Shown in pieces: positions 1-10,067 of a DNA stretch of 64,000 nt (position 1 is its first letter; each line of letters begins with the position of its first letter). Location of the stretch: positions 1 through 64,000 of the forward strand of contig CACDSN010000005.1 in assembly GCA_902555465.1 (NCBI GenBank), given 5' to 3'. Made by a program: the position numbers and the translations under genes. The DNA is from an uncultured Pelagibacteraceae bacterium. Its GTDB lineage: Bacteria; Pseudomonadota; Alphaproteobacteria; Pelagibacterales; Pelagibacteraceae. The notes under the pieces are model-generated. The model saw only the letters and a program-made list of their open reading frames with translations. It was not told the DNA's origin and searched no databases.

Positions 1-468
1 AAATATTCTTCCGCTTTTGTTAATGGTATATTTTCTTTGAGTGAAAATAGACATCATGAAATTAAAACCAATATTAATCACTTAATTGAAAATACTAAAA
101 GTTATCAGTTGATTAAAAGTGTTTTAGATAATTCATCAAAAGCTGTTTATCAGGGAAAAATATATGTAGATAAAGATGCTCAAAAAACTGATGGTTATCA
201 ATTAAGCAAGGCAATTTTGCTAAATGAAAATTCAGAATTTAATGCAAAACCAGAGTTAGAAATTTATGCAGATGATGTTAAATGTTCTCATGGATCAGCA
301 TCTGGTAGTTTGGACGATAATTCAATCTTTTATCTTAGATCTAGGGGCTTAAACTATAAGGAGGCCAAAAATCTTCTTATTAAAGGATTTTTGCTAGATG
401 TGATTGAAAAAATTACAGATGAAGAAATAAAAAATATTATTAAGTCTACAATGGGATTATCAACATGA
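1..468 (+). CDS. sufD: SufD, Fe-S cluster assembly protein (C-terminal part; open to window edge)
   Basis: Frame is open from base 1; KYSSAFVNGIF.LSENRHHEIKTNINH and DDVKCSHGSASGSLD...YLRSRGL are SufD/SufB C-terminal motifs; followed by sufS. Confidence 0.9.
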   Translation, partial: KYSSAFVNGIFSLSENRHHEIKTNINHLIENTKSYQLIKSVLDNSSKAVYQGKIYVDKDAQKTDGYQLSKAILLNENSEFNAKPELEIYADDVKCSHGSASGSLDDNSIFYLRSRGLNYKEAKNLLIKGFLLDVIEKITDEEIKNIIKSTMGLST

Positions 469-1682
469 ATATTGAAAATATAAAAAAACAATTTCCGATA
501 TTCAATAATAAAGTTCATAATAATGATCTTGTATATTTAGACAGCGCAAACTCCTCTCAGAAACCACAAGTTGTTGTTGATAGAATTTACGATTTTTATA
601 CAAAAGAATTTTCAAATGTTGGAAGAAGTGTTCATTATTTAGCGGTTGCAGCTACAAATTTATATGAAGAGACAAGAAGTCTTGTGCAGAAATATATAAA
701 TGCAAAAGATCCTAATGAAATTGTTTTTACAAAAGGTGCAACAGAGGCAATCAATTTGGTTGCTAATACTTTTGGAGAAAAATTTTTAAAAGAAGGTGAT
801 GAAATTATACTTACAGAACTTGAGCATCACTCGAATTATGTGCCATGGCATTATTTAAGAAGATCTAAGGGAGTTCAAATTAAATTTGCCGAAATTAACT
901 CGGAGGGAGAAATTTCTCTTGAGAGTATAGAAAAATTGATAACGTCTAAAACAAAGATGATAGCTATTACTCATTTATCAAATGTAACTGGTGCAATTTT
1001 ACCAATAAAAGAAATTACGCAGTTAGCTCACTCAAAAAATATACCCGTTTTAATAGATGGCTGTCAGGGTGCACCGCATCTTAAACTTGATATGCAAGAA
1101 ATTGGATGTGATTTTTATGCGATTTCATGTCATAAAATGTATGGGCCAACAGGTTTAGGGATTCTTTATGCAAAAAAAAAATGGCTTGAAGCTCTACCAC
1201 CATACCAGGGTGGAGGAGGCATGATAAGTGAGGTTAAAAAAGACGGCATTACCTTTGGTGATTTACCAAATAAATATGAGGCGGGTACCATGGCAACAGC
1301 GCAAGTAATTGCATTTGCTGAGTCAATTAAATTTCTAAATCAGATTGGTATTAAAAATATTGAAAAACATGAGAGTGAACTTACTAAATATGGTGAAGAA
1401 GTTTTGAGGAAAAATAATTCTGTTAAATTAGTGGGTAGCCCCAAAAACAAAGGTTCGGTTTTATCATTCACCTTAGATGGAATTCATGCACACGATATTG
1501 CAACTATTTTAGATGAGGATGGTGTTGCAATTAGAGCAGGTCATCATTGTTGTCAAATTCTTCATGATAAATTAGGTTTATCTGCAACAGCGAGAGCATC
1601 TTTAGGAGTTTATAATACAAAAGATGATATCGATAAGTTAAATGAATCAATAAATAAATGTAAAAAAATATTTGATAGATAA
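465..1682 (+). CDS. sufS: SufS cysteine desulfurase
   Basis: PLP site SCHKMYGPTGLG, RAGHHCCQ active-site Cys region, ELEHHSNYVPW. Confidence 0.95.
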   Translation: MNIENIKKQFPIFNNKVHNNDLVYLDSANSSQKPQVVVDRIYDFYTKEFSNVGRSVHYLAVAATNLYEETRSLVQKYINAKDPNEIVFTKGATEAINLVANTFGEKFLKEGDEIILTELEHHSNYVPWHYLRRSKGVQIKFAEINSEGEISLESIEKLITSKTKMIAITHLSNVTGAILPIKEITQLAHSKNIPVLIDGCQGAPHLKLDMQEIGCDFYAISCHKMYGPTGLGILYAKKKWLEALPPYQGGGGMISEVKKDGITFGDLPNKYEAGTMATAQVIAFAESIKFLNQIGIKNIEKHESELTKYGEEVLRKNNSVKLVGSPKNKGSVLSFTLDGIHAHDIATILDEDGVAIRAGHHCCQILHDKLGLSATARASLGVYNTKDDIDKLNESINKCKKIFDR

Positions 1683-2152
1683 TGGAATTAAAAGAATTAT
1701 ATCAAGAGATAATCTTAGATCATGGAAAAAATCCTAGAAATCTAAGAAAGACCGAAAACTTTAATAAAGATGCAAAAGGACATAACCCTTTATGTGGAGA
1801 TAAAGTTCACATTTATCTTAAATTAGATGAAAATAAAAAAGTTCAAGATATTTCTTTTGAAGGACAAGGATGTGCGATCTCAATGGCATCAGCATCTATC
1901 ATGACAGATCTTGTTAAAGGTAAAGAGGAATATGAAGTAAAAGAAATAGTAAAAGATTTTTTAGAAATGATTAAAGAAAAAGATCAACTTAATAATAAAA
2001 TTTTAGAAGAAAATGAAAAAACTAAACTTATGTGCTTATCTGGTGTAAAGAAATACCCAATGAGAGTAAAGTGTGCAACTTTATCTTGGCATACATTGAC
2101 ATCAGCTATAGACAATACTCAAGAAGAAATAAATAGTGAGAAAATAGACTAA
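1682..2152 (+). CDS. sufU: SufU-type Fe-S scaffold/sulfur-transfer protein
   Basis: NPLCGD, GQGCAISMASASIMTDL and VKCATLSWHTL motifs; overlaps the sufS stop. Confidence 0.85.
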   Translation: MELKELYQEIILDHGKNPRNLRKTENFNKDAKGHNPLCGDKVHIYLKLDENKKVQDISFEGQGCAISMASASIMTDLVKGKEEYEVKEIVKDFLEMIKEKDQLNNKILEENEKTKLMCLSGVKKYPMRVKCATLSWHTLTSAIDNTQEEINSEKID

Positions 2153-2451
2153 TGGAAATAAAAGAAAAAGTAATTGCTGAAATTAAGAAAATTTATGATC
2201 CTGAAATTCCAGTAAATATTTATGAACTAGGATTAATTTATGATGTCACAGTAGATAAAGAAAATAAAGTTTATGTAAAAATGACCTTAACAACACCTAA
2301 TTGTCCAGTTGCTGAAAGTTTGCCTAACGAGGTGAAAAATAGTATTAAAGAGATTAAAGATGTAAATGATGTTACACTTGATTTAGTATGGGATCCTCCT
2401 TGGGATAAATCTATGATGTCAGAAGCAGCAAAATTAGAATTAAATTTATGA
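2152..2451 (+). CDS. DUF59/MIP18-family Fe-S assembly protein (SufT-like)
   Basis: IYDPEIPVNIYELGLIYDV...TLTTPNCPVAESLP...WDPPWDKSMMS. Confidence 0.85.
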   Translation: MEIKEKVIAEIKKIYDPEIPVNIYELGLIYDVTVDKENKVYVKMTLTTPNCPVAESLPNEVKNSIKEIKDVNDVTLDLVWDPPWDKSMMSEAAKLELNL

Positions 2452-2783
2452 CAAATCCAATTATAAAACTTAGCGATAATGCAGCAAATAGAATTAAAGA
2501 GATAATGTCTAGCGCCCACAAAGATTCAGTTGGAGTAAGAATAGGCGTGAAAGCAGGTGGTTGTGCAGGAATGTCATATATTATGGAATATGCAAAAACA
2601 CACAACCCAAATGATGAGGTTATTGAGGATAAAGGAGTTAAAGTATTTATAGATCCGGGCGCAATTATGTATTTATTAGGTACTGAAATGGATTATAAAA
2701 CTGAGGAATTTTCTTCATCATTTGTATTTAAAAACCCTAACGAAACTGAAAGATGTGGTTGTGGGGAGTCATTTAAAATCTAG
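2448..2783 (+). CDS. sufA: A-type Fe-S carrier (SufA/IscA-like)
   Basis: GVRIGVKAGGCAGMSYIMEY and C-terminal CGCGESF motif. Confidence 0.9.
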   Translation: MTNPIIKLSDNAANRIKEIMSSAHKDSVGVRIGVKAGGCAGMSYIMEYAKTHNPNDEVIEDKGVKVFIDPGAIMYLLGTEMDYKTEEFSSSFVFKNPNETERCGCGESFKI

Positions 2784-2843
2784 TATTAGTTTAGTGCATA
2801 TCTGCATTGCGTTTAATGCATATCTATGATACGATAAGGAATC
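2784..2843 (+). promoter_or_regulatory. Putative promoter/operator with direct repeat TGCATATCT (2795-2803 and 2817-2825) and TATGAT -10-like box
   Basis: Exact 9-bp direct repeat with 22-bp period, TGCATT/AATGCA inverted repeat between the copies, TATGAT at 2825-2830, AAGGA ribosome site. Confidence 0.4.
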
Positions 2844-3032
2844 ATGAGAGATTTAAAACATCTACAATCAAATTCAGCTAAACTTGCTCAAGATTTAAAA
2901 GAAAAAGCTCTTTTTAGATCTCAGAGAAAAGCAGTCAATGCAGGTGCTAATGGAACTTTAGAATACACAATTAAAGCAGGTGTAAATAAATCTAAAATTG
3001 CAGATGCACAGCTTATAAAAAACAAAAAATAA
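2844..3032 (+). CDS. Small basic hypothetical protein (62 aa)
   Basis: ATG with AAGGA upstream, no overlap with other genes; no family recognised. Confidence 0.65.
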   Translation: MRDLKHLQSNSAKLAQDLKEKALFRSQRKAVNAGANGTLEYTIKAGVNKSKIADAQLIKNKK

Positions 3033-3042
3033 TTTTTACTGA

Positions 3043-4449
3043 TTAGCTGCTGTAATACATTTGAAACTCGATCGGATGTGGTGTGTGTTCCAGATTATAT
3101 ATTTCCTCAAATTTTAATGCAATATAGGCATCAATTTGATCATCGGTGAAGACATTTCCTTGCTTCAAAAAATCTCTGTCAGTATCCAAACTTTCCATTG
3201 CCTCTCTCAGTGAGCCACATACTGTTGGTATGTTTTTAATTTCTTCTTCAGGTAAAGTATAAAGATCTTTGTCAAATGATTTACCAGGATGAATTTTATT
3301 TTTTACTCCATCCAAACCTGCCATTAACATTGCAGAGAATGTTAAATATGGATTGCCTGCAGCATCTGGGAATCTTATCTCACATCTAGCACCTTTTTTA
3401 CTTAATGTAATAGGTATCCTGCACGATGCAGATCTATTCCTTGCAGAATAAGCTAATAGAACAGGTGCTTCGAAACCAGGAATTAATCTTTTATAACTAT
3501 TTGTTGTTGCATTAGAAAAAGCATTAATTGCTTTTGCGTGTTTTAAAATTCCACCAATATAATGTAGAGCAGTTTCAGACAAACCAGCATATTTATCTCC
3601 CGAAAAAACTGGAGTTTCACCTTTCCAAATTGATTGGTGAGTGTGCATACCAGAACCGTTATCGCCTTTAACAGGTTTCGGCATGAAAGTTGCTGTTTTA
3701 CCAAATGAGTGAGCAACCATCTGCACAACATATTTATAAAGTTGCACGTTATCAGCTTGATTAACTAATGTCCCAAACAACATACCTAATTCATGTTGGC
3801 TTGGAGCAACTTCGTGGTGGTGTTTCTCAACTGTAATACCAACATCTCTCAACCCTTTTAAAAATTCTCCTCTCATATCCTGAGCACTATCAACTGGTGG
3901 AACTGGAAAGTATCCACCTTTTACTCCAGGTCTATGACCCATGTTTCCATTTTCATATTTTTTTCCTGAATTATAAGGACCTTCAATACTATCAATAGCG
4001 AATCCAGTTTCATTCATTTCATTTTTAATTCTAACATCATCAAATACGAAAAATTCAGGCTCAGGTCCAAAGTATGCTTTATCTCCAATTCCTGTAGTTT
4101 TTAAATATGCCTCTGCTTTTTTGGCTATACCTCTTGGATCTCTTTCATATGGATCTTTTTTGACAGCATCTAATATATCACAAAATAGAACAAGAGTATT
4201 ATGGGAAGTGAATGGATCAACTACTTTTCTCTCTAGATCAGGTTTTAAAATCATGTCAGACTCGTTAATTGCTTTCCATCCTGCAATTGATGAGCCATCA
4301 AAGAAAACACCGTCATTTAACATTCCTTCATCAACAACTGTTGAGTCCATTGTTAAATGTTGTAGTTTACCTCTAGGATCTGTAAATCTTAAATCTACAT
4401 ATTCAATTTCTTTATCTTTCATCAATTTTAAAACATCACTTGCGCTCAT
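3043..4449 (-). CDS. glnA: Glutamine synthetase type I
   Basis: [30 protein letters not shown], adenylylation-loop-like DLYTLPEEE. Confidence 0.97.
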   Translation of the reverse strand: MSASDVLKLMKDKEIEYVDLRFTDPRGKLQHLTMDSTVVDEGMLNDGVFFDGSSIAGWKAINESDMILKPDLERKVVDPFTSHNTLVLFCDILDAVKKDPYERDPRGIAKKAEAYLKTTGIGDKAYFGPEPEFFVFDDVRIKNEMNETGFAIDSIEGPYNSGKKYENGNMGHRPGVKGGYFPVPPVDSAQDMRGEFLKGLRDVGITVEKHHHEVAPSQHELGMLFGTLVNQADNVQLYKYVVQMVAHSFGKTATFMPKPVKGDNGSGMHTHQSIWKGETPVFSGDKYAGLSETALHYIGGILKHAKAINAFSNATTNSYKRLIPGFEAPVLLAYSARNRSASCRIPITLSKKGARCEIRFPDAAGNPYLTFSAMLMAGLDGVKNKIHPGKSFDKDLYTLPEEEIKNIPTVCGSLREAMESLDTDRDFLKQGNVFTDDQIDAYIALKFEEIYNLEHTPHPIEFQMYYSS

Positions 4450-4557
4450 TTTTTCTCCTGTGTAAATTCAACCAGTGAATATCAAAAAATACAATAATAA
4501 GAACAAGATTATACTGATAACAGCTATGCAATTTGCTCATAACTGTGATAATTAGAT

Positions 4558-5403
4558 ATGAAAATTATTAAGAATTCCTTGAGTTTTTGGGTTAAGAATT
4601 TCCCTTTCAAAAATAACAAAAGTCATAAATATAACAGAGGTCAATTAATAGTTGTATCTGGGGAAAACGAGATGGTAGGTGCTTCTATGTTAAGCGCTGA
4701 GGCAGCTCTTAGAACAGGCGTAGGTTCTGTAAAAATAATTTGTTCCAAAAAAAATTTCAAAATTTTTGCTTTAAAATTTCCTTCAGTGCTAAAAAAAAAA
4801 ATTAACAGTTTAAATGAGTTTAAAAGCTTTATTAATAAAAATAAAAACTCTGTATATTTAATTGGACCAGGGGCTGGCGTTTCACAAATTACGATGCAAA
4901 AAACTTCTTATCTACTGAAAAATATTAAATATGTTATTCTAGATGCAGACGCTCTCACTTCGTTTAAGGGGAAAACAAGTCAACTCTATAAACTTTTAGA
5001 TGAGAATAAAATTATAACTCCACATATAAAGGAATTTAGAACAATTTTTCCCAATTTAAAAAAAATAAAGGATCATAAAAAATTAATTCTATCTGCTATA
5101 AAAAAAACTAAGGCTACAATTGTTTTAAAAGGAAACGATACTTTAATTGCAAATCAAAAAAAAATAATACTAAACAATAAAACCTCAAATGAACTTGCTG
5201 TAATTGGTACAGGAGATGTTTTAGCAGGTTTAATATCGAGTTTAGTAGGTGATAAAAAAATGATTCCAATTCATGCTGCGTCAGCTGGTGTTTGGATACA
5301 TAGCAAAACTGCAATTAAATTAAAAAAAGGACTTATTGCAGAGGATATAACTAAAAATTTAAAGAAAACAATTACCTATATATATGGAAGATATTATAAA
5401 TAA
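4558..5403 (+). CDS. nnrD: ADP-dependent NAD(P)H-hydrate dehydratase (YjeF C-terminal domain, stand-alone)
   Basis: KYNRGQLIVVSGENEMVGASMLSAEAALRTGVGSV; GTGDVLAGLISSL. Confidence 0.85.
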   Translation: MKIIKNSLSFWVKNFPFKNNKSHKYNRGQLIVVSGENEMVGASMLSAEAALRTGVGSVKIICSKKNFKIFALKFPSVLKKKINSLNEFKSFINKNKNSVYLIGPGAGVSQITMQKTSYLLKNIKYVILDADALTSFKGKTSQLYKLLDENKIITPHIKEFRTIFPNLKKIKDHKKLILSAIKKTKATIVLKGNDTLIANQKKIILNNKTSNELAVIGTGDVLAGLISSLVGDKKMIPIHAASAGVWIHSKTAIKLKKGLIAEDITKNLKKTITYIYGRYYK

Positions 5404-5866
5404 AGAACCAGTTAAAAGAGTTCAAAAAAAACTTAATGAATTTAGCAATGAATTAAAGGCTATTGTTTTAAATTCTTCTGCTAGAACCGCTCAGCAAGCT
5501 GCAGAAAGTTTAAATACTGAGGTCGGATCAATTGTAAAAAGTTTGCTATTTAAAACAGAAGATAGCTTTGTGCTTTGTTTAATTTCTGGAGATAAGAGGT
5601 GCTCTTTAAATAAATTAAAAAAAATTAAGAATCAAAAAGATATCTCAATGGCCAATGCAGATGAGGTTAAAAAAGTTACAGGATTTACAATTGGAGGGGT
5701 TTCTCCAGTTGCACACTTGCAAGAAATAGAAATTTTTATAGACGAAAAATTGAATAGATTTAATAATATATATGCAGCAGCAGGGCATCCAAATTGTATT
5801 TTTAAAATAGATTTTGACAACCTTAAAAAAATCACTAAAGGTTCAGTTAAAAATATTACCGAATGA
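5384..5866 (+). CDS. YbaK/ProX-type aminoacyl-tRNA deacylase
   Basis: AQQAAESLNTEVGSIVKSLLFK; GFTIGGVSPVAH. Confidence 0.85.
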   Translation: MEDIINKEPVKRVQKKLNEFSNELKAIVLNSSARTAQQAAESLNTEVGSIVKSLLFKTEDSFVLCLISGDKRCSLNKLKKIKNQKDISMANADEVKKVTGFTIGGVSPVAHLQEIEIFIDEKLNRFNNIYAAAGHPNCIFKIDFDNLKKITKGSVKNITE

Positions 5867-6759
5867 CATCTCCAAAAACTATAGATTATTTTTTATTAAC
5901 AACATTAGCTTTAATTTGGGCTTCAGCTTTTTTTAACATAAAAATTGCAACTTATTCTTATGGACCAATTACAATTGCATTTTTAAGGATTTTATTTGGA
6001 GCAATACCCGTTGTAATTCTTTGTTTTGCAAAAAATATTAAAATTGAAGCCTTTTCAAAAGATTGGATCTGGTATGCATCAATCGGTATTATAAATTTAG
6101 TAATTCCTTTTTTTTTAATTGCTTATGGTGTTCAAAAAGTACAGAGTAATCTTGCGGCAATACTTATGTCTTCAACACCTATTAGCGCAACAATATTAGC
6201 TCATTTTTTTGTAGATAAAGAAAAAATTAACTTGTTTAAAATTATTGGAATAGTGTCAGGTTTTTTAGGAATCATTTATTTATTTTCAGATAATTTATTA
6301 ATAACAAATTCTAATTTCTTTTACGCTCTGATGATTTTGTTAGGTTCGACATTTTATGTTATTGGTGGAATTTTAACTTTAAAGATAAGTCATAAAAAAA
6401 ATGAAAACGTTACTGCCTCAATACTTATTTGGGGTACTTTAATAGTATGTCCGATCTCACTTTTTATTGAGCAACCTTGGAATTTATCACCTAGTTTAGA
6501 TTCTACATTAGCATTAATTTATTTGGGAATTTTCCCTACTGGTATTGCGTGGCTTTTAAGGTTTGCGATTTTGAAAAAAAATGGTTTAGTGTTTCAAGCC
6601 CAGGTAGCTTATCTAATTCCAATTTTTGGTGTAATTCTTGGATATTTTATTTTAAATGAACTCATTACATCAAAAGTAATTATTGCTTTAATTGCTGTCG
6701 TAATTGGAATTTACTTCGTTAAAAAATCTACAAATTCAAAAAATTTTTGGGGAAATTAA
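5863..6759 (+). CDS. DMT/EamA family transporter
   Basis: About ten hydrophobic segments, LIWASAFFNIK start and a duplicated EamA pattern. Confidence 0.8.
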   Translation: MTSPKTIDYFLLTTLALIWASAFFNIKIATYSYGPITIAFLRILFGAIPVVILCFAKNIKIEAFSKDWIWYASIGIINLVIPFFLIAYGVQKVQSNLAAILMSSTPISATILAHFFVDKEKINLFKIIGIVSGFLGIIYLFSDNLLITNSNFFYALMILLGSTFYVIGGILTLKISHKKNENVTASILIWGTLIVCPISLFIEQPWNLSPSLDSTLALIYLGIFPTGIAWLLRFAILKKNGLVFQAQVAYLIPIFGVILGYFILNELITSKVIIALIAVVIGIYFVKKSTNSKNFWGN

Positions 6760-7677
6760 TTATTTTAAAGATGATATTGACTTAATGTGACCAGGATTTA
6801 TATTGCAACATCCTCCTAAAATATTTGCACCTTTCTCTTGAATGCTTTTTGCAAAATTGTAAAAGATTTCATTTGTTATCTCATCTCTTCTACCTAATGT
6901 ATCATTTGGATTTTTTCCTACTTCGTTAAATTTTGCAGTATTAAACTTATTAACGGGTAAAGGTTCTTCTACTTTCCAAAGGTTTGCTTTAAATCCAAAT
7001 GGAATATTTAAATTGGCCATTTCATTTGAAGATTTTTCAATAATTTCTAGGGATACACATGCTCCAATTAAACCTATCCAATTATTTGATCTATATTTTT
7101 TAACTATTTCTTTAATGCTTTCTCCAGATGCCACTTTTCCATTTTTTTTTAAATGTAATCCAACTAATACTGGCATATTCATCTTTTCTGTAACTTCACA
7201 GACCGCTTCTATTTCTTTAGCACTTGTAATTACATCTAAGTAAAAAAAATCTACGTATGGTTTAATAATTTCTGCCTGTTCTTTAAAATCTTTTTTTATT
7301 GTGTTTATGTTCCTTTCATCAATAACGTAAGTACCATTTTGTGGAGGAAGACTCCCGGCAACTAATATATTTTCTTTTGATATTTCTCTTGCTTTATTTG
7401 CAAGTTCACAAGCTTTTTTATTTACATACTCAAATTTATCTTCTACCTTATTTTCAATTAATCTAACTTTTCTACTACTAAAGTTATTTGTTACAATTAC
7501 GTCTGCACCTGCATTAATAAAAGATCTGTGTACATCGATCAATAATTGATGGAATTTATCATCAAGTACTGCACTTGTAGACCATAAAGTTCCTTTAGAA
7601 ATTAATCCTTTTGCTAGAAGCTCTTGACCCATTCCTCCATCTAAAATTCTGGTTCTTTTGAAATAATTTAAATCCAT
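6760..7677 (-). CDS. Homocysteine S-methyltransferase family protein
   Basis: ILDGGMGQELLAKG and C-terminal zinc motif GGCCNINPGHI. Confidence 0.85.
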   Translation of the reverse strand: MDLNYFKRTRILDGGMGQELLAKGLISKGTLWSTSAVLDDKFHQLLIDVHRSFINAGADVIVTNNFSSRKVRLIENKVEDKFEYVNKKACELANKAREISKENILVAGSLPPQNGTYVIDERNINTIKKDFKEQAEIIKPYVDFFYLDVITSAKEIEAVCEVTEKMNMPVLVGLHLKKNGKVASGESIKEIVKKYRSNNWIGLIGACVSLEIIEKSSNEMANLNIPFGFKANLWKVEEPLPVNKFNTAKFNEVGKNPNDTLGRRDEITNEIFYNFAKSIQEKGANILGGCCNINPGHIKSISSLK

Positions 7678-7679
7678 TT

Positions 7680-8423
7680 TTAAATAATTTTAAGCCCCAT
7701 TCTAATAGCTACAAGTATTACTAAACACGATGTAATTAATGCAAGAAATCTTGTAGGTAAAATTTTTAAATTCAAATAATTGCCAATTTGACCACCTATT
7801 AATACAAAAAACAATAAATACCAATATTCTAAAATATCATTTAGCACATAAGATTTTGTTAATTGACCAATTATACCTGCAAAAGAATTTATTAATATAA
7901 ATATTGAGGAGGTTGTTACTATATGTTTTGGCAAACCAGCCTTTAATAAAAATAAAATAGGACTTAAAAAAATTCCTCCACCAATACCAACAATTCCGGA
8001 TAAGATACCTAAAATAGATCCAATAAATAATGAATATATATATTTTATTTCCTTATACTTATTTTCATTATCATCATAAGATTTAAAATTAAATAATAAC
8101 AATAAACCCGAAACCAGAAGCACAAAAAACAATAAAATTTCAAATATATTTTTTTCTATTTCTAAAGCACCTCCAATAAAAGCCATAGGCACTGATCCGA
8201 TTAAATATGGTGTTAATAGTTTGAGGTTTAAGTTTCCTGCTTTTATATAATTAATGGAATTCCCAGAAACTACGATTATATTACATCCTAATGCGATAAC
8301 AGGCAGGATATAATATGGTATCTCCCATATGAGCAATAAAGCAAGATATGTTGAGCCTCCACCGAAACCAACACTTGAATATAATATTGCAGTTACAAAA
8401 AATAAAATTGGTAATATAATCAT
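7680..8423 (-). CDS. TauE/SafE (TSUP) family permease
   Basis: SSVGFGGGSTYLALLL and GIVGIGGGIFLSPILFL repeats. Confidence 0.85.
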   Translation of the reverse strand: MIILPILFFVTAILYSSVGFGGGSTYLALLLIWEIPYYILPVIALGCNIIVVSGNSINYIKAGNLNLKLLTPYLIGSVPMAFIGGALEIEKNIFEILLFFVLLVSGLLLLFNFKSYDDNENKYKEIKYIYSLFIGSILGILSGIVGIGGGIFLSPILFLLKAGLPKHIVTTSSIFILINSFAGIIGQLTKSYVLNDILEYWYLLFFVLIGGQIGNYLNLKILPTRFLALITSCLVILVAIRMGLKII

Positions 8424-8432
8424 TTATAAATT

Positions 8433-8933
8433 ATGTCTGTAAATATAGCACTTTTAACTGTTACTGACACTAGAACATTGGAAACTGATAAATCTGGAAA
8501 TATCTTAGTTGAGAAAATTAACAAAGCTAAACACAATTTAGTAGAACGAAAAATTTGCAAAGATAACAAAGAAGATATTAAGATTATTTTAAAAGAATGG
8601 ACTCATAAAAAAAATTTAGACGTTATAATTACAACAGGTGGAACTGGTTTAACCGGTAGAGATATTACACCTGAAGCCTTGGATGAAATAGCAGATAAAC
8701 ATATACCAGGATTTGGAGAAATATTTAGATATTATAGTTTAGAAACAGTAGGAACCTCATCAATTCAATCACGGGCATGTGCGATACTTTCAAATGGTAA
8801 GTATATATTTGCTTTACCAGGTTCATCAGGCGGTGTTACTGATGCATGGGATAAAATTCTAGTTCATCAGCTAGATATAAATAACAAACCATGCAATTTT
8901 GTAGAATTATTCCCTAGATTAAAAGAAAAATAA
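8433..8933 (+). CDS. moaB: Molybdenum cofactor biosynthesis protein B
   Basis: TVTDTRTLETDKSG; TTGGTGLTGRDITPEA; ALPGSSGGVTDAW. Confidence 0.9.
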   Translation: MSVNIALLTVTDTRTLETDKSGNILVEKINKAKHNLVERKICKDNKEDIKIILKEWTHKKNLDVIITTGGTGLTGRDITPEALDEIADKHIPGFGEIFRYYSLETVGTSSIQSRACAILSNGKYIFALPGSSGGVTDAWDKILVHQLDINNKPCNFVELFPRLKEK

Positions 8934-8934
8934 T

Positions 8935-9783
8935 TTATTTTCTTGTTGCAATAAAAACACCAACTGAAGCAATTACAAAACCACAAATATCTGTAAAATT
9001 TAAATTCTCATTTAAAAATAACCAAGCAATAAAAGCTGAGGTAGCAGGTATTAGAAAAAATATAGAAACAGTTTTACTTGCTGAATTATGTTTGATTAGA
9101 AACATCAATATTGTAAATGCACCAAAAGAAACTAATAATATTTGATGGGCCATCGCGATCGCAAAAGTAGCATTAAAATTTATATAAGGTTCTATAAAGA
9201 ATAGAATTATTAAAGTATGAAATAGAAAGCCTCCAATTGCTTGATACATATTATTCACTGGTAGAGAAATATTATGAATTAATTTTTTTTGCCAAATAGT
9301 AGATCCTGTAATTGCAAATAAAGCAATAAAAGTTGCCACAACTCCGGAAATTGGAATGGTTTCACCAATATCAAAGCCTAAAACAAGAACAGCGCCAATA
9401 AACCCTAATACAATTCCCAACCATTGTTTCCAGCCAATTTGTTCATTTAACAAGGGGCCAGCTAAAATATTAGTTAGGATTGGTTGTAGTGTTACAATTA
9501 ATGCTGCAATACCAGTGGGCATTCCTTTAGATATGGAAAAAAAAACACCACCTAAGTATAATCCATGAAATAACACTCCAGTTAATAGAGACTCAGCTAT
9601 ATTTTTTTTTGAAATTATAATTTCTTTTTTACTAAAAAACGAAAAAATAAAAAAACCTATTGCTACAATTAAAAATCTAAAAGCTAGCGCTGAGAAAGGC
9701 TCGCTATTATCTACTATTGGTTTCGTTGTAATAAATGCAGAAGACCAAAGTAAAATAAATATAAATGGAAATAACCTAATCAT
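8935..9783 (-). CDS. DMT/EamA family transporter
   Basis: ILLWSSAFITTKP, multiple TM segments, EamA-like. Confidence 0.8.
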   Translation of the reverse strand: MIRLFPFIFILLWSSAFITTKPIVDNSEPFSALAFRFLIVAIGFFIFSFFSKKEIIISKKNIAESLLTGVLFHGLYLGGVFFSISKGMPTGIAALIVTLQPILTNILAGPLLNEQIGWKQWLGIVLGFIGAVLVLGFDIGETIPISGVVATFIALFAITGSTIWQKKLIHNISLPVNNMYQAIGGFLFHTLIILFFIEPYINFNATFAIAMAHQILLVSFGAFTILMFLIKHNSASKTVSIFFLIPATSAFIAWLFLNENLNFTDICGFVIASVGVFIATRK

Positions 9784-9798
9784 TAAAAAGAAAAATAT

Positions 9799-10044
9799 TT
9801 ATTTTTGATACTTTTCTTTCCATTCAGCATAGGGCATTCCGTAAACATGCTCCCTAGCATCAGGGTCAGTAATTTCTATTCCTTTTTTTTTTGCCTCTTC
9901 ACGATACCATTTCGATAAACAATTTCTGCAAAATCCTGCCAAATTCATTAAATCAATATTTTGAACATCTTTTCTGTCCCTTAAATGATTTATAAGTCTT
10001 TCAAATGCTGCTGATTGTAATTCTTTTTTTGTATGTTCATCCAT
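9799..10044 (-). CDS. DUF1244 family protein
   Basis: AFERLINHLRDRKDVQNIDLMNLAGFCRNCLSKWY...YGMPYAEWK. Confidence 0.8.
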   Translation of the reverse strand: MDEHTKKELQSAAFERLINHLRDRKDVQNIDLMNLAGFCRNCLSKWYREEAKKKGIEITDPDAREHVYGMPYAEWKEKYQK

Positions 10045-10067
10045 AAATATTGGTATATGCTTATTCT

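Noticed and set aside
2271-2605. Two minus-strand ORFs (82 and 64 aa) over the DUF59 and sufA genes
   Set aside because: Fully antisense to well-supported overlapping SUF genes.
4121-4465. 114-aa ORF on the plus strand across the glnA start
   Set aside because: Antisense to the clear glnA CDS; composition is that of a complementary-strand ORF with no family motif.
4450-4557. Possible glnA leader riboswitch
   Set aside because: AT-rich gap between divergent genes with no conserved glnA-type aptamer sequence that I can recognise.
4788-5170. Poly-A runs in lysine-rich genes
   Set aside because: Explained by Lys/Asn codon usage in a low-GC genome rather than slippage or a regulatory signal.
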